From: Amycolatopsis dendrobii
Lineage (GTDB): Bacteria > Actinomycetota > Actinomycetes > Mycobacteriales > Pseudonocardiaceae
DNA length: 64,000 nucleotides
Direction: 5' to 3'
NCBI RefSeq assembly: GCF_014145675.1
Contig: NZ_JACGZW010000021.1
Span: 49,189 to 113,188, forward strand
The notes under the pieces are model-generated. The model worked only from the letters and a program-made list of their open reading frames with translations, searched no databases and was not told the DNA's origin. Shown piece by piece: positions 16,049 through 24,229 of this stretch; within the stretch, counting starts at the first letter, position 1, and every line of letters starts with the position of its first letter. A program made the translations under genes and the position numbers.

Positions 16049-17028
16049 CACGCGCGTTGCGTCGCAGCCTTCAAAGCTGCCTTCGCGGCGTCAGAAGCCC
16101 CGATCTCGTCCAAACCGAACAGTGCGGCTCCGACCACCGGGTTCACCTCCACCACGCGCACCTGCGCCCGCGGCGCCACCTTCAGGCAGCGGCGTTCGAT
16201 GTCCGCGATCACCGACGCGCCGACTCCAGTCAGCACACCGCCGCCGAGGATCACCTCGGGAGCGGACGTCGTGAGGTCCAGGCGGCGCAAGATCGCGGCC
16301 ACCAGCAGGCTCACTTCCTCGGCGAACCGCGTCACCACGTCCTGAGCGACCTCGTCGCCAGCCGCGGCCACCTCGAACAGCAGCGGACACAGGCCGTGGA
16401 TCTTCGCGGCGTCGATCTCCTCGAAGTGCAGGCCCTGCACCACATCAAGCAGTGTCGCAGCACCGAAGTACTCCGCGACCGCCGATTCCAACGCAGTCCG
16501 CGGTCCACGACCGTCCTCGGCGCGCACGGCCCACCACAAAGCTTCCTCGCCCAGCCGGTACCCGCCGCCCCAGTCGCCGGACACCTTGCCCAGCGCGGGA
16601 AAACGGTACGACCGGCCGTCCGGGGCGAAGCCGGCGCCGTTGATGCCCGCGCCGCACACCACCGCTACCCCGGTGCCGTCGGAACTTCCGGCCCGCAGCA
16701 GCGCCAGCACGTCGTTGCCGACGTCCAAAGTGGAACTCCAGCCGCGCGCCGACAAAGCCTCGTGCAGCGCCTCTTCTTCCCGGGGGAAGTCGAGACCGGC
16801 CAGGTAGGCCGACGTGTGCGCGGCGAACGGCGGATCAGCGGGCAAGCCACCGGAGCGGAGGGCCTCCCGGACGAATTCTTCCAGTGCGGCAACGCATCCG
16901 TCGACTCCGACCCGCTGGGGAGAAACGCCGGGGCCGCGGGAAGCGCCGAGCACGACGCCGTCCCGCGAAACCACCAGCACCTCGGTCTTGCTGTTTCCCC
17001 CGTCGATCGCGACGACGGTGTCGCTCAT
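16048..17028 (-). CDS. BadF/BadG-type ATPase, N-acetylglucosamine kinase-like sugar kinase
   Basis: A 326-residue ASKHA kinase. Phosphate-binding loop 1 is AIDGGNSKTEVLV (residues 7-19), followed by VGNDVLALLRAG, GTGVAVVCGAGINGAG (near 117-132) and the C-terminal VILGGGVLTGVG. This pattern belongs to the BadF/BadG/BcrA/BcrD family that includes eukaryotic-type GlcNAc kinases. It is the last gene of the ROK-ABC operon and overlaps the GH4 gene by 4 bases. Placed there, it should phosphorylate the imported sugar or its hydrolysis product. Confidence 0.9.
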   Translation of the reverse strand: MSDTVVAIDGGNSKTEVLVVSRDGVVLGASRGPGVSPQRVGVDGCVAALEEFVREALRSGGLPADPPFAAHTSAYLAGLDFPREEEALHEALSARGWSSTLDVGNDVLALLRAGSSDGTGVAVVCGAGINGAGFAPDGRSYRFPALGKVSGDWGGGYRLGEEALWWAVRAEDGRGPRTALESAVAEYFGAATLLDVVQGLHFEEIDAAKIHGLCPLLFEVAAAGDEVAQDVVTRFAEEVSLLVAAILRRLDLTTSAPEVILGGGVLTGVGASVIADIERRCLKVAPRAQVRVVEVNPVVGAALFGLDEIGASDAAKAALKAATQRA

Positions 17029-18290
17029 GCCCGCGCCCAGGGCAGGAAATCCCGGTTGCGTGCGACCAGTTCGTCCGCGAGCTGGTCCGCCTTGGCGTAC
17101 TGGCCGACCAGCGGGTGCGCGAGCAGCGCGTCGGCGACTCGGTCCCGGCCGCCCTTGATCGCGGCGTCCAGCGCCAGGTACTCGTACGCCGTGACCCCGG
17201 CGATCAGCCCGGCGAACCGCGGGTCGACCGGGGACTGCGGAATCGGGGTCGCGCCCGCGGAATCCACAGTGGACGAGACCTCGATCACCGCGTCGTCCGG
17301 CAGGAAATCGAACGTGCCGTTGTTGCGGACGTTCACCACGTGTTCCTCGGCCGCGCCACCGGAAGTGAGCGCGTGCACGAGTTGCACCGCCGCCTCCGAG
17401 TAGTAAGCGCCGCCGCGCTTCTCCAACGACTCCGGCTTCGTGACCTGCTCCGGGTCGAGGTAGATCTTCAGCAGTTCTTCCTCGACGTCGCTGACCACCT
17501 CGGCGCGCGGGCGTTCGGTCTGCTGCTTCGCCACCTGCGCGTCGTGCGAGTAGTAGTACTTGAGGTAGTACGACGGCACGGCCTGCATCCGCTGCATCCA
17601 CTCGACCGGCACGCTGACCTCTTCGCCGAGGTATTCCGCGTGCTGGGCAAGGAGTTCCGGCAGCCGATCGACGCCGTCGACCAGTACGCCGCGCTCCCAG
17701 CTCAGGTGATTCAGTCCAGTGTGGACCAGCTTGACGTCGCCGGTCGAAGCGCCGAGCAGCTTCGCGAACTTGCGCTGCAGGTTGATCGCGACATTGCACA
17801 GGCCGACCGCACGGTGGCCTTCCTGCAGCAGCGCGCGAGTGACGATGCCGACCGGGTTGGTGAAGTTGACGATCCAGGTGTCGTCACCGGCGACCTTGCG
17901 CACGCGCTCGGCGATGTCGAGCACCACCGGCACCGTGCGCAGCGCCTTCGCCAAACCGCCCGCACCGGTCGTTTCCTGGCCGACGCAACCGCACAGGTGC
18001 GGGAACGTCTCGTCCGACGCGCGTGCCTTCTGGCCGCCGACGCGCAACTGGATGAGGACCGCCGACGCGCCGTCGACGCCTTCCTCCAGGTTCGCCGTGG
18101 TGCGCACGCGGGCCGAATGCCCCGCGTGGTTCAGCAGCCGCTGGCTGAAATCGCCGACCGCTTCGACCCGGTAGGCGTCCGGGTCGATCAGCACGATCTC
18201 GTCAACGTCGAGCGAGGCCCGCCGCCCGGCGATGCCGTCGATCAGCTCCGGCGTGTAGGTGGACCCACCGCCGACCACTGCCAGTTTCAT
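17025..18290 (-). CDS. GH4 family 6-phospho-beta-glucosidase
   Basis: A 421-residue glycoside hydrolase of family 4, which uses NAD+ and a divalent metal with a redox-elimination mechanism. It has the Rossmann motif VVGGGSTYTPELIDG at residues 5-19, IQLRVGG, NFTNPVGIVT, the metal-binding Cys in LCNVAI and the His in TGLNHLSW. The length fits the CelF/LicH branch. ATGA overlaps join it to the upstream permease and the downstream kinase. There is no PTS here, so the 6-phosphate must come from the neighbouring kinase or the assigned substrate is different. Confidence 0.92.
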   Translation of the reverse strand: MKLAVVGGGSTYTPELIDGIAGRRASLDVDEIVLIDPDAYRVEAVGDFSQRLLNHAGHSARVRTTANLEEGVDGASAVLIQLRVGGQKARASDETFPHLCGCVGQETTGAGGLAKALRTVPVVLDIAERVRKVAGDDTWIVNFTNPVGIVTRALLQEGHRAVGLCNVAINLQRKFAKLLGASTGDVKLVHTGLNHLSWERGVLVDGVDRLPELLAQHAEYLGEEVSVPVEWMQRMQAVPSYYLKYYYSHDAQVAKQQTERPRAEVVSDVEEELLKIYLDPEQVTKPESLEKRGGAYYSEAAVQLVHALTSGGAAEEHVVNVRNNGTFDFLPDDAVIEVSSTVDSAGATPIPQSPVDPRFAGLIAGVTAYEYLALDAAIKGGRDRVADALLAHPLVGQYAKADQLADELVARNRDFLPWARA

Positions 18291-19177
18291 CCCTTGACTC
18301 CCGTGAACGTGATGCCCTTGACGAACGACTTCTGCGCGAACACGAACAGCACGATCACCGGCAGCATGATCAGCGCGGTGGCGGCCATCGTGAGGTTCCA
18401 TTCGACGTGGTGCATGCCTCGGAAGGACGCGATCGCCAGTGAAAGCGGCCAGTTGTCTTTGTTCTCGCCCGTGTAGAGCAGCGGGCCGAAATAGTCGTTC
18501 CAGGTGAACAGGAAGCAGAACATCGCGGTGGCCGCGATCCCCGGCTTCGCCATCGGGATCAGCACCCGCGTGAGCACCCGGAACTCGTTGCAGCCGTCGA
18601 TCTTCGCCGCTTCGAGGTAGTCCTTCGGAATGGTCAGGAAGAACTGCCGCAGCAGGAAGATCGAGAAGGCGTCGAAGAAGAAGTACGGCACGATGAGCGG
18701 CACCAGCGTGCCGGTGAACCCGAGCCGCACCCACAGGTCGTACAGCGGAACGACAGTGACCTGGGGCGGCAGCATCATCGCGACGACGACGAGCATGAAG
18801 CACAGGTTTTGCCCGCGCCACCGCAGTTTCGCCAAGCCGTACGCCGCCGGGATCGCCGAGACCAGTGCCCCGACCGTCGCCAGCGCCGAGTACAGCAGGC
18901 TGTTGCCGAAATACTCCAGCAGCGGGGCCTTCTTGAACACCTCGATGAAGTTCTCGAAATGCCATTCGGTCGGCCACAGACTGGACGTCATCGCCTGGTC
19001 GCTCTTCATCACCGAGGTGAGGAAAACGAACAGCAACGGCAGCATGAAGATCACGCCGAGCGCGATGCCGACCGCGTGCGTGGCCACAAAGGACAGTTTC
19101 TTGTCCCAGCGCCGCTTGAACTTCTCCCGCGGATGCACCGGAGGAGCCGGGGGCGCGGGGGCCGAAATCGTGGTCAT
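18287..19177 (-). CDS. Sugar ABC transporter permease, MalG type
   Basis: A 296-residue inner-membrane permease with six predicted helices, a Pro/Ala-rich cytoplasmic N-terminus and the EAA loop EAAKIDGCNEFRVLTRVLIP near residue 190, which contacts the ATPase. No ATPase gene is present in the operon, so a shared MsiK-type ATPase elsewhere probably energises it. The ATG at 19177 has GGAG 7 bases upstream and overlaps the stop of a 25-codon ORF. Confidence 0.95.
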   Translation of the reverse strand: MTTISAPAPPAPPVHPREKFKRRWDKKLSFVATHAVGIALGVIFMLPLLFVFLTSVMKSDQAMTSSLWPTEWHFENFIEVFKKAPLLEYFGNSLLYSALATVGALVSAIPAAYGLAKLRWRGQNLCFMLVVVAMMLPPQVTVVPLYDLWVRLGFTGTLVPLIVPYFFFDAFSIFLLRQFFLTIPKDYLEAAKIDGCNEFRVLTRVLIPMAKPGIAATAMFCFLFTWNDYFGPLLYTGENKDNWPLSLAIASFRGMHHVEWNLTMAATALIMLPVIVLFVFAQKSFVKGITFTGVKG

Positions 19178-19251
19178 GCGCCCACTCCGCTCATGCGGGG
19201 CGCTCGCACCCGGTCGGGGCCGTGAACAGGCTGCCGCAAGGGTATATTCAT
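19174..19251 (-). CDS. 25-codon ORF bridging the two permease genes
   Basis: The ATG at 19251 overlaps the stop of the MalF-type gene (ATGA), and the TGA at 19174-19176 overlaps the ATG of the MalG-type gene (ATGA). The peptide begins MNIPLRQPVHG and has no hydrophobic segment. Its codon use (ATA, CGA, CCT, GTT) is less GC-rich than that of the neighbours, so it may be a translational bridge that keeps ribosomes moving through the gap rather than a functional peptide. Confidence 0.4.
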   Translation of the reverse strand: MNIPLRQPVHGPDRVRAPRMSGVGA

Positions 19252-20237
19252 GCCCCCTCCTCCTGATGCTGGTTCTTGCGCATCTGCCTCACCAAAAGCC
19301 ACGTGAACCCGGCGGAAACCAGGAACAGCAGCACCGCCATCGCGGCCGCGTAACCCATGTTGAAGTACCGGAAACCCTGGACGTACAACCAGATCGGGTA
19401 CGTCAGCGTCGAGTTCTCCGGCGCACCGATCAGTTTCGAGTTCCCCGCTACGTCCGCGGTACCCGCGGAAGCGGACGCGGCGACGATCGCTTGGGTGAAA
19501 AACTGCAGTGCGTAGATCATCGAATTGACCACGCCGAACAGCAGCACCGGCGAGATCGACGGCAGCGTCACGTGCCAGAACCGGCGCACCGGACCGGCCC
19601 CGTCCAGTTCCGCGGCCTCGTACTGCTCGGCCGGAACGTCCAGCAACGCGGCCAGGATGATGATCATCAGCTCGCCCGAACCCCACAGCGCGAGCAGGGT
19701 CAGCGCGGGCTTCGACATTTCCGGGCTGTTGAACCACAATCCGCCGTCGATGCCGACGAGCCGCAGGAATCGGTTCACCGGACCGAACTCCGGGTTGAAC
19801 ACGAAGACGAACGCGAGCGTCGCGGCCGCGGGCGGGGCGAGCGCGGGCAGGTAGCAGAGCGTGCGGACGAGGCCGACGCCCGACTTCAGCCGCGAAATCA
19901 CCGACGCCACGCCGAGCGAGAACAGCACCCGGCAGACGGTCAGGATGATCACCAGCCACAACGTGTTGTACGCGGCGGTTTTCACCAGCGGTTCGCTGGT
20001 GAACATGCGCACGTAGTTGTCGAACCCGATCCACTGTGGAGGGTTGATCAGGTCGTAGCGGGTGAAGGAGTAGAACAGCGTCGCGCCGAGCGGGTAGGCG
20101 AAGAAGATGAGGAACCCGAGGGTCGCCGGCGCCATGAACCAGAACACCGTGCGCCGGCGCTTGGCCCGGGGAGACCCCCTCCGCGCCTGGTTCGGCGCGG
20201 AGGAGGTTCCGGATTCCGCCGCGGTCAGCGTGGTCAT
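19248..20237 (-). CDS. Sugar ABC transporter permease, MalF type
   Basis: A 329-residue permease with six predicted helices after a basic cytoplasmic N-terminus. The EAA loop reads YEAAELDGAGPVRRFWHVTLP around residue 210. It pairs with the MalG-type permease to form the channel for the solute-binding protein encoded just upstream. Its ATG overlaps the TGA of the binding-protein gene. Confidence 0.95.
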   Translation of the reverse strand: MTTLTAAESGTSSAPNQARRGSPRAKRRRTVFWFMAPATLGFLIFFAYPLGATLFYSFTRYDLINPPQWIGFDNYVRMFTSEPLVKTAAYNTLWLVIILTVCRVLFSLGVASVISRLKSGVGLVRTLCYLPALAPPAAATLAFVFVFNPEFGPVNRFLRLVGIDGGLWFNSPEMSKPALTLLALWGSGELMIIILAALLDVPAEQYEAAELDGAGPVRRFWHVTLPSISPVLLFGVVNSMIYALQFFTQAIVAASASAGTADVAGNSKLIGAPENSTLTYPIWLYVQGFRYFNMGYAAAMAVLLFLVSAGFTWLLVRQMRKNQHQEEGA

Positions 20238-21610
20238 CCGCCGGCGCCCTTCTGCGCCAGTTCGTCGTTGATCTGCGCGTCGACCTTCTTGAGGCCCGCG
20301 TCCAGATCAGGAACGGACCCGGCCTGCCACTTCTCGGCGAAGTCGTTGACCGCCTTGAGGAACGCGTCGCCGATCGGCGTGGTCGGGTTGGCGACCAGCT
20401 TGCCGCTGTTGTAGATGTCGGTGAAGGTCTTGAACTGCGGCGGCATCTTCAGATTCGGCGAGTTCAGCGAATCCTTGGTGCTCGGCACGTTGTTCAGGCC
20501 GTTGGCCATCTCGACGAGGGTGTCGGTGTCGAGCGAGGCCTGCTTGATCAGCTCCCACGCCGCACCGGGGTTCTTCGCACCCTTCGGGATCGCGATGATC
20601 GTGCCGGTGCCGAACCCGCCGCCGTACTGGCTCGCCAGGCTGTCGAGCACCGGAGCCGGAGCGGTGCCGTAGTCGAGCGAGGGCACCTGGTCCTTGATGA
20701 ACGCGGTGCGGAACTCGCCGTCGTAGATCATCGACAACTTGCCGGTCTGGAAACCGTTGTCCTTCGAGTACTCGTCACCGAGGCCGGCCTTGAACTTCTC
20801 GACCTTCTCGTGCCCGCCGTAGAAGTCGATGAGCTTCTTCTGGAACTGGAACATCTCCTTCCAGCCAGGGCTGGAGGCGAGCGACGATTTCCCGTCCGGG
20901 CCCATGAACTTGGCCCCGAAGTTCGGCGCCCAGTACTGCGCCTGGTTGGCGTAGAACGGCATCGACGGCAGGAAGCCCGCGGTCTTGATCGAACCGTCCG
21001 GGTTGAACTCGGTGAGCTTCTTGACGTCCTCGAACAGTTCCGTGGTGTTCTTCGGCGGACCGGCGATGCCCTTGGCCGCGAACTGCGCCTTGTTGTAGAA
21101 GAACCCGTACACGTCGGCGAGCATCGGCATCGCGCACCGCTTGCCCTGGTAGGACGTGTAATCGCGGACCGCCTGCGGGATCTGCTCGAGATCGATCTTG
21201 TCGCGCTCGATGTAGGGCTTCAGGTCCTGGAAGCTGCCGGTCGAGCACCACGCGCCGAGGTTGTCGGTGTAGAACGAGATCGCCACGTCCGGCGGGTTGC
21301 CGCCGCGGATCGACTGGGTGAGCTTGTCGTCGTCCTGGTTCCCCTCGTGCTTGATGGTGATGTTGGGGAACTTCGCCTTGAGCTTGTCCAGCGCCTTCGT
21401 GACCACGCCGTACTCGCGGTCGGTGAACTTGCTGTAGACGGTGATGATGAGCTTGTCGTCCTTGTTCGGCGGGGCCGCGGCGTCACCGCCTCCAGCGGGC
21501 GCGGCGGCACCGCACGCGGCGGTCGCCAGCAGCGTGCTCGCCGCGACGGCGCTGAGCAGCAGAGATCCGCGCTTGCGCGCGATTCTCCGGGTGCGGGTGG
21601 GAGCGGACAT
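20234..21610 (-). CDS. Sugar ABC transporter solute-binding lipoprotein (family 1)
   Basis: A 458-residue extracellular solute-binding protein. The N-terminus is RTRRIARKRGSLLLSA followed by the lipobox LLATAAC, so it is a lipoprotein cleaved before Cys33 or so. The mature part has the family 1 pattern KFTDREYGVVTKALDKLKAK, IKHEGNQDDD and PPDVAISFYTD, and later GGGFGTGTIIAIPKGAKNP. It captures an oligosaccharide or disaccharide for the two permeases. The ATG at 21610 has a strong AGGAGGG ribosome site. Confidence 0.95.
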   Translation of the reverse strand: MSAPTRTRRIARKRGSLLLSAVAASTLLATAACGAAAPAGGGDAAAPPNKDDKLIITVYSKFTDREYGVVTKALDKLKAKFPNITIKHEGNQDDDKLTQSIRGGNPPDVAISFYTDNLGAWCSTGSFQDLKPYIERDKIDLEQIPQAVRDYTSYQGKRCAMPMLADVYGFFYNKAQFAAKGIAGPPKNTTELFEDVKKLTEFNPDGSIKTAGFLPSMPFYANQAQYWAPNFGAKFMGPDGKSSLASSPGWKEMFQFQKKLIDFYGGHEKVEKFKAGLGDEYSKDNGFQTGKLSMIYDGEFRTAFIKDQVPSLDYGTAPAPVLDSLASQYGGGFGTGTIIAIPKGAKNPGAAWELIKQASLDTDTLVEMANGLNNVPSTKDSLNSPNLKMPPQFKTFTDIYNSGKLVANPTTPIGDAFLKAVNDFAEKWQAGSVPDLDAGLKKVDAQINDELAQKGAGG

Positions 21611-21635
21611 GAACCCTCCTGTCCTTCGGGTGGGT

Positions 21636-22865
21636 CTACTCGGTCGGGGACGGGGCTTGCTCTCCGGCGGACCGACGCGGCCCGAGGAGCGTGGGGGTGA
21701 CGACGCCGAAGACGTCCTCACGGGCGGTGGCGAGCGCGGACTGCAACGCACCGGCGCGCACGGCGTTGCCCTGCACAGAAGCGACGCCGACCGGCGTGCG
21801 CGGCAGGACCAGTTCGTGCAGTTTTTCCGCGACGATCTCGGCGAACTCGTCTCCGCCGGCGCGGCTGGTCTCGCCGCACAGCAGGATGAGCTGCGGGTCG
21901 GCGACCGCGACGAGGCTGGCGACCCCGCTGGCGACGCGCCGCGCGAGATCGTCCAGAAACCCTTGGTGTGCGGTACGTCGCGCCTGCGTGACGGCGTCCC
22001 ATCCGGTGTCCGCGGAGATGCCGTGTGCCTTGGCGAGCCGGACGATCGCCGACGAGTCGACCAGGTTTCCGTACCGGGCGCCGGCGGAGGGCCAGCTGTC
22101 GCCAGTGTCCACAGTGGCCGGATCGGGGACGCGCATCCAGTCGATCTCGCCGCCGCCACCGGTCGCGCCGCGCAGCAGCCGCCGTCCGATGACGACCGCG
22201 CCGCCGACGCCTTCGGACAGCCACACCAGCACGAAGTCGTCGACGTCCTGTGCGTTGCCGACGGTCATTTCCTCAACCGCGACAAGGTTCACGTCGTTCT
22301 CGATCTTGACCGTCACGCCGAGTTCGTCGCTCAGCCGCTTCGGCACGTCGAACCCGAGCCAGCCCGGGATGTGCGGGGCAGAGGACAGCAAACCGGTGCG
22401 CGGATCGAACGCGCCCTGCGCACCGATGACCACATTGGCCAGATCGTCGAGTTGCATGCCCGCGGCCTTGGTGACCCGGCGCAGCGCCTGCCCGAACGAG
22501 CCGACGACGTCCGCGTCCTCGGCCACCGGAAGCTGCACGCGGTACTCGGCGAGCACGGCCCCGGCGACGTCAGCGACCACGAAGTCCGCGACGCGCGGGG
22601 TGAGGTCGACGGCCGCGACGTGCGCGAGCGCGCCGTTGACCGCCCACAGCTGCGCGCGCGGTCCGCGTCCGCCACCGGCCCGTTCCCCGGCTTTGCCGAC
22701 GAGATTGTCCTGCTCAAGCCGGGTGAGCAGCTGCGCGGTGGCGGGTTTGGACAGTCCGATGGCGGCCTCGAGCTCGCCCCGGGTCATCGGCCCGTTCCGC
22801 AGCAACGCCTCGATCGCCGCGCGGTCGTTCATCTCGCGCAACGTTCGCGGACTGCCGGCTCGCAC
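21636..22865 (-). CDS. ROK-family transcriptional regulator
   Basis: A 409-residue ROK protein. Residues 10-75 form a winged helix (MNDRAAIEALLRNGPMTRGE, LEAAIGLSKPATAQLLTRLEQ), followed by the two-lobed sugar-kinase-like fold with AAVDLTPRVADFVVADV, IENDVNLVAVEEM and SEGVGGAVVIGRRLLRGATGGGGEI. The usual zinc cluster (CxCGxxGCxE) after the glycine-rich loop is missing. It is the first gene of the operon and probably the local sugar-responsive repressor. The GTG at 22865 has AAGGAG 8 bases upstream. Confidence 0.92.
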   Translation of the reverse strand: MRAGSPRTLREMNDRAAIEALLRNGPMTRGELEAAIGLSKPATAQLLTRLEQDNLVGKAGERAGGGRGPRAQLWAVNGALAHVAAVDLTPRVADFVVADVAGAVLAEYRVQLPVAEDADVVGSFGQALRRVTKAAGMQLDDLANVVIGAQGAFDPRTGLLSSAPHIPGWLGFDVPKRLSDELGVTVKIENDVNLVAVEEMTVGNAQDVDDFVLVWLSEGVGGAVVIGRRLLRGATGGGGEIDWMRVPDPATVDTGDSWPSAGARYGNLVDSSAIVRLAKAHGISADTGWDAVTQARRTAHQGFLDDLARRVASGVASLVAVADPQLILLCGETSRAGGDEFAEIVAEKLHELVLPRTPVGVASVQGNAVRAGALQSALATAREDVFGVVTPTLLGPRRSAGEQAPSPTE

Positions 22866-23177
22866 CTGGCTGCTCCTTTATTAGGAAACTTTACAGACGG
22901 TTTTCCGGGACTGTAGTGAGCGCGGCCACACGGCGTCAATGGGCTCGGGAAACAGCGGGGTAACGGCTTGATACCGCGGGATGCCGGCGACCGGCACAGG
23001 GTGACCGGGCGAGCGCGGACCGTACGCGGTCCAGACCAGCGGAGCGGCGTGGTCCGGGATTTCCGGGACCGAACGAGCGCGGACCGCGGTGGCTCAGACG
23101 GAGCCAGCTACGCGGTCGGGCAAGAGAGAATCAAGCTGCGCGGCACGAACCGACGGCAGCTGCCTGCTTTCCGAGAA
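22866..23177. other. Intergenic region upstream of the ROK operon
   Basis: No convincing gene. It contains the ROK promoter region, a GGACCG-TACG-CGGTCC hairpin (23017-23032) and a 13-base direct repeat CGAGCGCGGACCG (23010-23022 and 23074-23086). The plus-strand open frames here read through from shadows of nudC. Confidence 0.5.
22881..22898 (-). promoter_or_regulatory. Candidate ROK operator in the operon promoter
   Basis: The minus-strand sequence around CTGTAAAGTTTCCTAA lies 15-33 bases upstream of the ROK start in an otherwise GC-rich region. Its AT-rich AAAGTTTCC core resembles a half of the TTAGGAAA/TTTCCTAA palindromes that I associate with actinobacterial ROK regulators; the second half is degenerate here. 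Confidence 0.35.
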
Positions 23178-23217
23178 CAGGCGAGGGCCCGCGTCGCCGG
23201 ACGCGGGCCCTCGCCTG
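23178..23217. terminator. Strong hairpin terminator after nudC
   Basis: A perfect 18-bp stem with a 4-base GCCG loop, 5 bases after the nudC stop codon on the minus strand. It closes the six-gene RDD-to-NudC operon. There is no U tract, as is usual for actinobacterial hairpins. Confidence 0.88.
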
Positions 23218-23221
23218 ACCG

Positions 23222-24229
23222 TCATTCCTCAGCTTCCGCCCATGCCTTCAGCATTACCCGGGCGATCGACGAGTTCCCCGGCAGCAGCAGGTTCGACGCA
23301 CCGCCAGCGATCGGCGTCGGCACCCCGCTCCCGGCATTCCGGAACGCAGCCCGGACGTCCTCCCTGGACACCCACAGCGCCTCCTCGATCTCGCCCTCGG
23401 CCGGGACGAGCGGCGCGTTGCGGTCCGCGCGCGCGGTGAAGCCCAGCATGATCGAGCGCGGGAACGGCCACGGCTGGCTGCCGAGATACCGCACGTCGCC
23501 GACCTCGATCCCGGCCTCCTCGCGGATTTCGCGGACGACGCAGCCCTCCAGGGACTCCCCCGCCTCCACGAATCCGGCGAGCACCGAATACCGGTCCGGC
23601 GGCCACATCGGCTGCCGCGCGAGCAGCACGTGCGAACCGTTGACGCCGTCGAGGTCGTGCACCAGGCAGATCACCGCCGGGTCGGTGCGCGGGTATTCCT
23701 CGTGTCCCTTGGCTTCGCAGCGGCTGGCCCAGCCGAACTGGATCAGCTGCGTCGGCGAGCCGTCGCGGGTGCAGAAGCGCGACTGCCGCCGCCAGTGCCG
23801 CAGTGCCTGCGCGGTGGTGAACAGCCCGGCCGACGTGTCGTCCAGCCGCTCGCCGTAACCGCGCAACTCGACCCACAGCTCGCCGTTGGCGCGCGGGACC
23901 TCTTCGATGACGCCCCAACTGCCCGCCAGCCGCACGCTGTCGACGTCGCCTTCGATGCTGCCGGGCAGCGACCAGTAATCGACGTCCTCCCACTCGCCGA
24001 GGAACACCGCGTCGGCGGGCGGTTCGGTGCCGAAGTCCATCGCCTTGCGGGTGGCCAGCGAACAGCTGCCCTCGACGACCGGCGTGCGGCCGGTGTCGTC
24101 GAGCAGCACCACGCGGGCTTCCGACCACTTCGCGGCGAGCCGCTCGGGGTTGGTGCGCAAGGTTTCCTGACGGTCCACTGTGGAACGCGACAGCGTCGGC
24201 AGTGCCCCTAGTTCGAACGGAACGCTCAT
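23222..24229 (-). CDS. nudC: NADH pyrophosphatase (NAD+/NADH diphosphatase) NudC
   Basis: A 335-residue Nudix hydrolase that splits NADH and NAD+ (and NAD caps on RNA) into NMN(H) and AMP. The Nudix box is GFVEAGESLEGCVVREIREE and the downstream SQPWPFPRS motif is diagnostic for NudC. The zinc-ribbon region before it reads FCTRDGSP, then RCEAKGHEEYPR, so Asp156 stands where the second zinc-binding Cys is expected. The ATG overlaps the stop of the upstream M16 gene by 4 bases, making it the last gene of the operon. Confidence 0.93.
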   Translation of the reverse strand: MSVPFELGALPTLSRSTVDRQETLRTNPERLAAKWSEARVVLLDDTGRTPVVEGSCSLATRKAMDFGTEPPADAVFLGEWEDVDYWSLPGSIEGDVDSVRLAGSWGVIEEVPRANGELWVELRGYGERLDDTSAGLFTTAQALRHWRRQSRFCTRDGSPTQLIQFGWASRCEAKGHEEYPRTDPAVICLVHDLDGVNGSHVLLARQPMWPPDRYSVLAGFVEAGESLEGCVVREIREEAGIEVGDVRYLGSQPWPFPRSIMLGFTARADRNAPLVPAEGEIEEALWVSREDVRAAFRNAGSGVPTPIAGGASNLLLPGNSSIARVMLKAWAEAEE

